A stretch of DNA of 8,824 nt from Candidatus Poseidoniaceae archaeon (GTDB taxonomy: Archaea > Thermoplasmatota > Poseidoniia > Poseidoniales > Poseidoniaceae): the NCBI GenBank assembly GCA_013329355.1, contig DUKK01000031.1, forward strand, positions 1 to 8,824. The letters are read 5' to 3'. Below the pieces are notes generated by a model. That model was not told where the DNA came from. It ran no database searches and was given only the letters and a program-made list of their open reading frames with translations. Positions within the stretch are counted from its first letter, which is position 1, and each line of letters begins with the position of its first letter. Shown piece after piece: positions 1 through 5,113 of this stretch. Position numbers and translations under genes: made by a program.

Positions 1-421
1 GTAAACACGGACCGAAATTTTCAGGCGTGGGCATTGGTGCATCTTCTCCATAAACTACTGATGACGAGGCAAAAACAATTTTTTTGACCCCGTTAACTCT
101 CATTGCTTCGAGAATATTGTAAGTTGCTATAGTACCCTGTTTCAAATCTGTATCAGTTACTTGGGTGCCCAGTCTAATGTCCGGATTTGCTGCCATGTGA
201 AATACTACTTCGACGTCTTTGGTAACATGTAGCACGTCTGCCATTATGGTAATATCACCCGCAATAAATTCAACACTGCCGGCCTCTAGCTGATGGGATA
301 TCAGTGACAGATCACCACTGGATAAATTATCGATTACCCTCACCTCATAACCTGCATCGACTAGCTCATCAACTAGGTGGGAACCAATGAATCCTGCCCC
401 ACCTGTTACCAAGGCTCGCAT
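1..421 (-). CDS. NAD-dependent sugar epimerase/dehydratase (extended SDR), N-terminal part
   Basis: This is the first 140 residues of an extended short-chain dehydrogenase of the UDP-glucose 4-epimerase-like group, cut by the left window edge. Such enzymes bind NAD and change the stereochemistry of nucleotide sugars or dehydrate them, in the cytoplasm. Seen in the sequence: the Rossmann dinucleotide motif TGGAGFIG at residues 6-13 (G7, G10, G13), an acidic D31 at the end of strand 2 that would bind the adenine ribose, D56 in a GDI turn, HMAA at 75-78, and FASSSVVYGE at 117-126, which carries the family's catalytic Ser region. The catalytic YxxxK would lie just past the edge, so it cannot be checked. 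The start is ATG 419-421; a TATA-like box centred about 26 nt upstream suggests a leaderless mRNA. It is divergent from the small gene at 529. The exact substrate (galactose, rhamnose or other sugar) cannot be told from this part. Confidence 0.93.
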   Translation of the reverse strand, partial: MRALVTGGAGFIGSHLVDELVDAGYEVRVIDNLSSGDLSLISHQLEAGSVEFIAGDITIMADVLHVTKDVEVVFHMAANPDIRLGTQVTDTDLKQGTIATYNILEAMRVNGVKKIVFASSSVVYGEDAPMPTPENFGPCL

Positions 422-442
422 AGAGTTTCCAATCATACCATC

Positions 443-450
443 CGTATAAG
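443..450 (-). promoter_or_regulatory. TATA-like box of the epimerase gene
   Basis: On the minus strand this reads CTTATACG and is centred about 26 nt upstream of the epimerase ATG. In archaea the TATA box lies about 26 nt before the transcription start, so the mRNA would begin at or next to the start codon. No Shine-Dalgarno sequence is visible before that ATG, which fits. This is a positional inference from one site. Confidence 0.5.
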
Positions 451-517
451 ACGAATGGTCAATGACTTTAGTTTGATAAACATAAGCGAAAATCAGAATA
501 TTTGCTGCAAGAGCAGT

Positions 518-523
518 GGAGGT
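518..523 (+). promoter_or_regulatory. Strong Shine-Dalgarno site deciding the start at 529
   Basis: GGAGGT lies 5 nt before ATG 529. It supports that ATG over the in-frame TTG at 502, which would put the site inside the coding region and add nine residues (MLQEQWRFD) with no sign of belonging to the protein. Confidence 0.85.
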
Positions 524-528
524 TTGAT

Positions 529-783
529 ATGGCAAAGAATAGTAACCCGGAGAAAAATGAGATTGAAAATGAGAACAAAAGTAACCTAGTGGGTTATGTT
601 AGAAAAAGCAACGCTGGTGGTGCGATCAAAGTATCTATCAACAGTGATGCATTTGCTGACTGTGACACCTATGTGACAAGTGATGGCCAAGAATATGTGC
701 CATTAGTCATCTCGCTAAATGCTTTGAACAAGGTTTTGAGCGGCGAGCGAGTAGTTACCACAATCAGTCAGATAATGGATTAA
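529..783 (+). CDS. Small acidic/polar conserved-looking protein of unknown function (84 aa)
   Basis: I do not recognise a named family. The protein has a polar, Asn/Glu/Lys-rich N-terminal stretch (residues 1-19) that looks disordered. A compact region follows (about 20-84), with patterns typical of alternating strands and helices: LVGYVRKS, GGAIKVSI, TYVTSDGQEYVPLVI, then a short helix ALNKVLSGE and a final strand VVTTISQIM. The GYVRKSNAGGAIKVSI start, with basic residues and a glycine pair, could be a small beta-barrel or nucleic-acid-binding fold, but that is only a guess. There is no signal peptide, no membrane helix and one cysteine. The start at 529 is fixed by a GGAGGT site 5 nt upstream. 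It is transcribed away from the epimerase, and a perfect inverted repeat begins 27 nt after its stop codon. Codon use and the strong ribosome binding site support it as a real expressed gene. Confidence 0.8.
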   Translation: MAKNSNPEKNEIENENKSNLVGYVRKSNAGGAIKVSINSDAFADCDTYVTSDGQEYVPLVISLNALNKVLSGERVVTTISQIMD

Positions 784-810
784 AGTAACCTATGAGACGT
801 AATATTTTGC

Positions 811-833
811 ATGATTCAAAACGTTTGAATCAT
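811..833 (+). repeat. Perfect 10-bp inverted repeat with 3-nt spacer
   Basis: Arms ATGATTCAAA (811-820) and TTTGAATCAT (824-833) flank ACG. It starts 27 nt after the stop of the small gene and lies about 115 nt before the glycosyltransferase start. It has the symmetry of an operator for a dimeric regulator. It could also fold as an RNA hairpin at the 3' end of the small gene's mRNA. There is no T-run right after it, so a simple intrinsic terminator is less likely. Function is not shown. Confidence 0.6.
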
Positions 834-856
834 TGACTCAGCCTTTGAGCTTAATG

Positions 857-908
857 TCTCAATAAATTTTCGGATTTATTTGGATACGTTCTAAAATATC
901 TCAATAAA
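857..908 (+). repeat. Pair of 10-bp direct repeats upstream of the glycosyltransferase
   Basis: TCTCAATAAA occurs at 857-866 and again at 899-908, 42 bp apart (about four helical turns). A shorter GTCTCA recurs at 856-861 and 926-931, and its reverse complement TGAGAC is at 793-798. The region 784-946 holds no gene; these repeats, the inverted repeat at 811-833 and a TATA-like box are all I see in it. In AT-rich DNA such repeats can arise by chance, so a binding-site role is weakly supported. Confidence 0.35.
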
Positions 909-918
909 ATCAATAGCG

Positions 919-926
919 CTATATAG
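919..926 (+). promoter_or_regulatory. TATA box of the glycosyltransferase gene
   Basis: CTATATAG is centred 24-25 nt upstream of GTG 947. This is the archaeal TATA-to-start distance, so the mRNA would start at about the GTG and be leaderless. No Shine-Dalgarno sequence precedes the GTG. Confidence 0.6.
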
Positions 927-946
927 TCTCAGAATTAGGCTGAATC

Positions 947-1888
947 GTGGAAGATGGGTGTTTCCGCTCTGGCGTTAAGCCGTTCATTGTTGCCGGTATG
1001 CCAGTGTTTAACGAAGAAGAAACCATTGGCACAGTAGTTACTCTGGCCATGAAGCACGTGGACGCAGTCGTTTGTGTTGATGATGGGTCCTCTGACTCAA
1101 GTGCTCGAATCGCTGAATCTTGTGGCGCAATAGTTGTTCGTCATCGAATCAATCGCGGCTATGGTGGAGCACTAAAATCACTGTTCAACAAAGTAAAAGA
1201 AATGAACGCTGATGCTTTAGTGCTATTGGATAGTGATGGTCAGCACGAGGCAGGCGATATTCCTAGACTATTGCAACCGATAATCGATGGTAGAGACGAC
1301 TTCGTGATTGGTTCGAGGTTTATTGATGGCGGTGGTGGAACTGATATGCCAGCATATCGAAGATTGGGTATCAAAGTTATCACAGCGGCAAGCAATATGT
1401 CAAGGAACACATCAATCAAAGACACTCAATCTGGATTTAGAGCATTTTCCAAGCGAGCATTGGATTTGCTCAGATTCGATAGTGAAGGGATGGAATTATC
1501 TCTCGAAATGCTCGAGGATGCACATGAGAAGCACTTGAAGATAACCGAGGTGCCAACAGTGGTAAGGTATGATGTGCCAAAAGGATCTAACTTTACCGCA
1601 GTTTCCCACGGCTTCACAGTCTTATCGTGGGCCTTAATTTCCTTATCACACAAGAAACCAATTCTTGTTCTTGGTTTACCTGGATTGGGATTATTCGCCA
1701 CTGGCGCCGCAATGGGGTTGAATTTAGCTCAGAATGTAACAGGTCAAATTGACAGCTATATCGGTCCGGGACTATCTGCGGTCTGGATAGGTGTGCTGGG
1801 TCTCGCACTCATGGCTACAGGACTTGTTTTACAATCTGCTAGAGGCTTTCTAAAACACTTGATAATTCGGGAATTCGGGCTTGATTGA
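947..1888 (+). CDS. GT2 glycosyltransferase, dolichol-phosphate sugar synthase-like, membrane-anchored
   Basis: Family 2 glycosyltransferase of the DPM/DPG-synthase-like group, which moves a sugar from a nucleotide sugar to a polyprenyl phosphate at the inner face of the membrane, usually for protein or surface glycosylation. Seen: the first-strand motif MPVFNEEE (18-25), nucleotide-binding DDGSSD (45-50), the NRGYGGALK segment (69-77), metal-binding DSDGQH (95-100), VIGSRF (120-125), and the group-typical DTQSGFRAF (159-167). Two hydrophobic helices at about 239-260 and 276-297 anchor the C terminus. At 313 residues it has the usual length for archaeal members with two helices. Start: an in-frame TGA lies at 941-943, so GTG 947 is the first possible start; the next in-frame ATG (998) would cut into strand 1. 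A TATA box at 919-926 agrees with a leaderless GTG start. The exporter gene follows after 71 bp on the same strand and may be co-transcribed. Sugar and lipid acceptor cannot be assigned. Confidence 0.93.
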   Translation: MEDGCFRSGVKPFIVAGMPVFNEEETIGTVVTLAMKHVDAVVCVDDGSSDSSARIAESCGAIVVRHRINRGYGGALKSLFNKVKEMNADALVLLDSDGQHEAGDIPRLLQPIIDGRDDFVIGSRFIDGGGGTDMPAYRRLGIKVITAASNMSRNTSIKDTQSGFRAFSKRALDLLRFDSEGMELSLEMLEDAHEKHLKITEVPTVVRYDVPKGSNFTAVSHGFTVLSWALISLSHKKPILVLGLPGLGLFATGAAMGLNLAQNVTGQIDSYIGPGLSAVWIGVLGLALMATGLVLQSARGFLKHLIIREFGLD

Positions 1889-1912
1889 ATAAGTCAAACT
1901 GGCTGGTCTAGT

Positions 1913-1939
1913 AATCCTGTAACAGGATTGTTCAAATCC
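1913..1939 (+). repeat. Two mutually exclusive small hairpins between glycosyltransferase and exporter
   Basis: AATCCTGT (1913-1920) and ACAGGATT (1922-1929) form a tight near-perfect inverted repeat. The same GGATT (1925-1929) can pair instead with a second AATCC at 1935-1939. The central strand can therefore pair either upstream or downstream, as in attenuators, within the 71-bp leader before the exporter ATG. There is no T-run after either hairpin, no Shine-Dalgarno and no clear TATA box before ATG 1960. Function is unproven; the stems are short. Confidence 0.4.
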
Positions 1940-1959
1940 CTCACGCAGATGCACTAACC

Positions 1960-4770
1960 ATGAGCGAGCCATCGACTTGGAAACAAGGTCGGCTCGATGT
2001 TGTCAAAGATAGGTTAGAAACCGCTAAACGAGCGGTATCTGAGAAATCTATGCAATCTCTGGACAACATGTACAGCAATGTCTTGACATCGCCTGCTACT
2101 GTAGTGATTTTATTGATTATTATCTCAGCATTTTTTGCTCAGCAAGGCATGGATTTCCAGTCTCAAATCGATGACGACGTGGAAATTTTCTTACCAGATG
2201 GGGCGCCATCAACCGAATTACTGCTCGAAGTTCGTGAAGAATGGTCAACCGATATTACAGTGATATACATCAGAACGGAGAATGCATTCGACATGTCAAG
2301 TGATGCTAATATCACAAATAAGAATATCCTAGATGTAATTAGTTGGGTTGAGGGTGACGAAAATAATGTTGACGGCGACTCTATAAGTCGTGGAATAGAT
2401 TATGATAAAGACGACCACGGGGAAAACGACGGTGTGCTATGGATTATCTCCCCAGCACAAGTAATAAAAGAGATTAATTCGGCAGATGGCCGGTTCAACA
2501 ACTCCTTGTGTGAACATGGAGTTGCTACTAGAATTCTTCTCGTGGATGAAGAATGGTGTTCAAATCTCCCCGGAGGTGGAGAATATGCCATCCCTGAGCA
2601 AGAAAGAATTGATACAATCATTGAGCAATCGAACGGGAGTTTTGACACGTTGATAAAAGACACAAATAACGACGGTATCTGGGACACTACAGCAATAATA
2701 GTCGGGATGAACCAAAATTTTGAGCTCATAGACGATTTCAATAATTTTGAAGAATTGTTAGCACACTTCGAAAGGGTCGTCGATAATCGACCTGAATCTG
2801 AGATAACTGTCATGACCGTCACTGGACTAACTAAGGTTCTCGAGGATATTTCTGACGCTATATATGAGGACCTGCTCATGATTCTGCCATGGTCAATCCT
2901 GTTTACTGTGTTGATTATTACTACTCTTCACAGGTCACTGAAAGTGGTAGCAATAACTGGAACACCGATAGTTATGGCGCTGGCGTTCACTTTTGGTTCA
3001 TCGGTAATTCTAGACATCACATTGACACCGATGATTGTTGCCACCTTCCCGATATTGATTGGTTTAGGAGTAGATTATGCACTTCACATGGTCAATCGTA
3101 TTGAGGAGGTTCGAAGAAAAGAACTTCAAAGAATGCAGGAAGAGAATGTTCGGCGTAAAAAAAGGGGCGAAAAGGAAGTGAAAGTTCCCGATTTATGGGA
3201 TATGGAGTTCTACAAGAAGTGTGTATTAGAAATGGCCAGCTCAACAGGTGTTGCGGTGTTCCTATCAGCCATAACTACAGTAATTGGATTCTCTGTTTTG
3301 ATTGCTCCACAAATAGTCACTGTCGCCCCAATAAGATCTGTGGGTGTTACCCTAGTTCTGGGTATTGCGTCAACGCTGGTGTTTAGCATCATACTTGTAC
3401 CGACCATTGCTTGGATGCTACGATATAACAAAAGAACAAATCCAACTATGTGGAAAAATATCGGTAAATTCCCTGTCAAAGCCTTCCTCCCAATTGTCAT
3501 AATTTTTGGTTCCATTACCTTTTATGGAATTGTCAACCTAGATTCGATGAATGAACCGATAACGGGGTCATCTGAGGCTCCTGATGGTATCGATTCGCTA
3601 AACTCCCTTGCTGAGTACTCAGAATATTTTAGTGGAGGTCAGACATCATTGTTTATTTTCAGTGCTGAAGAGCGCCCAAACAACAACAATACCGACCGGA
3701 TAAGAGACTTACCAGTGCTCGATGTTATCGACGGCTTAGAGCAACGCATTGGCGAGGTGGAGAGAACTAATACAACAAGTATTATCACATTTTTACGAGC
3801 GATTCCTGTTACAATCGGATTAAATGAGGATGTTGCACTGTATCGAGGGAGCCTTTGGGATCTCTTACACGAGCCTTGTTGGGAATCTAATGATCCTGTT
3901 GAATGTCATGCTTGGCTGCTCTTGGATGCAAGCGGAGAGGGAGGTCGTGAACAGCTAAGAAAAGACATGGTCAATGTCGTTTTTGATACATTAAGTTATG
4001 AAGTCAAATCAATGCTACTCAATAAAGAGGGTACTAAAGGAATAGTATATGTTACTCAACCATACATGAATCTCAACGCAGCATCAGTATTACGCGACCA
4101 AATCGATGACATGTTAGTCGAGGATACGGGATTGGAAGGGACTGATTCATCTATTTTGACGGGTGGACTGCCGGTGTCACTCGATATCAATGAGGGGATT
4201 CATGATTCCCAAAATCTAACCACAATAGTAACTATGATTATTTTGACATTTGTGCTGGCAGTCGTATTCAGATCTTTCCGATTAGGGGTTATTACCATGA
4301 TACCTGTTGCAGTGGTAATACTCTGGCAGCCTCTATTGATGAATAGTCCTGATGTCAATGTAAATATCTTCACGGCGATGATCGGAACTATTGTCTTCGG
4401 CATTGGGGTTGATGATGCGATTCACGTCATGCATCGTATCCAAGAAGAGGGTGAAACGCCTGTTGGAATTGCCAACTCAATCGAAGAAACTGGACAAACG
4501 ATTTTTGAGACTACTATAACAACAGTAAGCGGTATTGGTGCTGGGTTTTTGGTCACATTTCCCGGACTTGAAAACTTCTTTATGATTATGTGCTTATTGA
4601 TTATCTTTGCATTCATAACCAGCACATTCCTGATGCCGGCAGTAATAACATCCGAAAAAGTTACCAAATCAGCAATCAGAGGGGAATCATACTGGGTTGA
4701 TTATGGCGAGGGAATCGCTTTAGCCTCGCCGATATCTATGAAACCGCTTGACGCGGTATTAGAAGATTAG
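1960..4770 (+). CDS. RND-superfamily exporter (MMPL/HAE3-like), 12 membrane helices
   Basis: A 936-residue polytopic membrane protein with the duplicated RND layout: helix 1 (about 46-63), outer loop 1 (64-305), helices 2-6 (about 307-324, 328-349, 355-372, 428-448, 462-487), helix 7 (508-525), outer loop 2 (527-752), helices 8-12 (about 753-771, 776-795, 802-819, 851-867, 872-893). Each half has the RND proton-relay-type motif in its fourth helix: GLGVDYALHMVNR (368-380) and GIGVDDAIHVMHR (814-826). HAE3/MMPL members use the proton gradient to move lipids or other hydrophobic molecules; the substrate here is unknown. Unusual parts: a charged cytoplasmic insert at 381-418, calcium-type Asp loops in outer loop 1 (147-157 and 234-242), and cysteine pairs C184/C200 and C640/C649, one in each outer loop, likely disulfides. 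ATG 1960 gives a short amphipathic N-terminal segment before helix 1. It may be co-transcribed with the glycosyltransferase. The stop codon is one base from the 3' end of the opposing RNase P RNA. Confidence 0.94.
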   Translation: MSEPSTWKQGRLDVVKDRLETAKRAVSEKSMQSLDNMYSNVLTSPATVVILLIIISAFFAQQGMDFQSQIDDDVEIFLPDGAPSTELLLEVREEWSTDITVIYIRTENAFDMSSDANITNKNILDVISWVEGDENNVDGDSISRGIDYDKDDHGENDGVLWIISPAQVIKEINSADGRFNNSLCEHGVATRILLVDEEWCSNLPGGGEYAIPEQERIDTIIEQSNGSFDTLIKDTNNDGIWDTTAIIVGMNQNFELIDDFNNFEELLAHFERVVDNRPESEITVMTVTGLTKVLEDISDAIYEDLLMILPWSILFTVLIITTLHRSLKVVAITGTPIVMALAFTFGSSVILDITLTPMIVATFPILIGLGVDYALHMVNRIEEVRRKELQRMQEENVRRKKRGEKEVKVPDLWDMEFYKKCVLEMASSTGVAVFLSAITTVIGFSVLIAPQIVTVAPIRSVGVTLVLGIASTLVFSIILVPTIAWMLRYNKRTNPTMWKNIGKFPVKAFLPIVIIFGSITFYGIVNLDSMNEPITGSSEAPDGIDSLNSLAEYSEYFSGGQTSLFIFSAEERPNNNNTDRIRDLPVLDVIDGLEQRIGEVERTNTTSIITFLRAIPVTIGLNEDVALYRGSLWDLLHEPCWESNDPVECHAWLLLDASGEGGREQLRKDMVNVVFDTLSYEVKSMLLNKEGTKGIVYVTQPYMNLNAASVLRDQIDDMLVEDTGLEGTDSSILTGGLPVSLDINEGIHDSQNLTTIVTMIILTFVLAVVFRSFRLGVITMIPVAVVILWQPLLMNSPDVNVNIFTAMIGTIVFGIGVDDAIHVMHRIQEEGETPVGIANSIEETGQTIFETTITTVSGIGAGFLVTFPGLENFFMIMCLLIIFAFITSTFLMPAVITSEKVTKSAIRGESYWVDYGEGIALASPISMKPLDAVLED

Positions 4771-4771
4771 C

Positions 4772-5072
4772 GAGGGAGTAGGGAGTAAGCCCCTTTCTGT
4801 TACCTATCGGCGACTGCATTCAACTTAGCATCCTACCTGTTCCTAGACGCGCAATCTCAATGGAACTGCTTGGACTTGCTCCTGTACGGTTGCTCGTTTC
4901 ATCGACAATAGGGAAATCTCTGTCTTTCAACATCATTGTACAACCCCTACATCGTTCGTTTCTATTGCATTGACCAAACCATCTCTAGTTTCTCTCTTCT
5001 GTGAGGCACATGCGCTACGGAGAGGGGACTTTCCTCAGAGTCGAACTCTGTCAGCAGTCCTCCTACTCCCTC
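4772..5072 (-). ncRNA. rnpB: RNase P RNA (catalytic RNA that matures tRNA 5' ends), archaeal type A-like
   Basis: About 301 nt read on the minus strand. Seen directly: P1 pairs GAGGGAGTAGG (5062-5072) with CCTACTCCCTC (4772-4782), a perfect 11-bp helix closing the RNA. P2 pairs GACTGC (5054-5059) with GCAGTC (4812-4817). P3 is the hairpin CAGAG-TTCGA-CTCTG (5036-5050). The hallmark CR I GAGGAAAGTCC lies at 5026-5036 and CR V ACAGAAAGGGGCTTAC at 4785-4800. Together they form P4, AAG-U-CCCC with GGGGCTT (4787-4793), with the universally conserved bulged U at 5028. GATGAAACGAGCAA and AGCAAGTCC segments fit the specificity-domain conserved regions, and CTAAGTTGAATGC fits CR IV. The RNA acts with archaeal Rpp proteins. 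It lies 41 nt after the stop of the large minus-strand gene and may be read from it or from its own promoter. End positions are set by P1 and may be off by a few bases. Confidence 0.95.
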
Positions 5073-5084
5073 AATCAAAGGCTA

Positions 5085-5092
5085 CTATATTT
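5085..5092 (-). promoter_or_regulatory. Candidate TATA box for RNase P RNA
   Basis: On the minus strand this reads AAATATAG, between the stop of the surface-protein gene and the 5' end of P1. Its centre is only about 16 nt from the P1 base at 5072, shorter than the usual 26 nt. Either the transcript starts a little inside, or the real box is the weaker CTAAATGA at 5094-5101, which is centred about 26 nt away. The choice is open. Confidence 0.35.
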
Positions 5093-5113
5093 GTCATTTA
5101 GATTCTTCTGACA

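Noticed and set aside
502..528. TTG 502 as the start of the small gene
   Set aside because: It would place the GGAGGT site inside the coding region; ATG 529 sits 5 nt after that site.
784..946. A hidden small gene or RNA in the AT-rich spacer
   Set aside because: No open frame with a start signal and no stable extended fold apart from the 23-nt inverted repeat; promoter function explains the region.
1925..1941. tRNA T-arm-like string GTTCAAATCCC after the glycosyltransferase
   Set aside because: No acceptor, D or anticodon arm can be built around it; the T stem does not pair properly in the standard 5-bp, 7-nt-loop register. It is explained as well by the short competing hairpins.
2400..2879. 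159-codon open frame on the minus strand inside the exporter gene
   Set aside because: It is antisense to a well-supported RND protein, has a Ser-rich composition typical of shadow frames, and shows no domain, promoter or ribosome site.
5036..5050. T-arm-like CAGAGTTCGACTCTG that suggests a tRNA on the minus strand
   Set aside because: It is the P3 hairpin of RNase P RNA; the adjacent CR I, P1, P2 and P4 elements explain it, and no cloverleaf fits.
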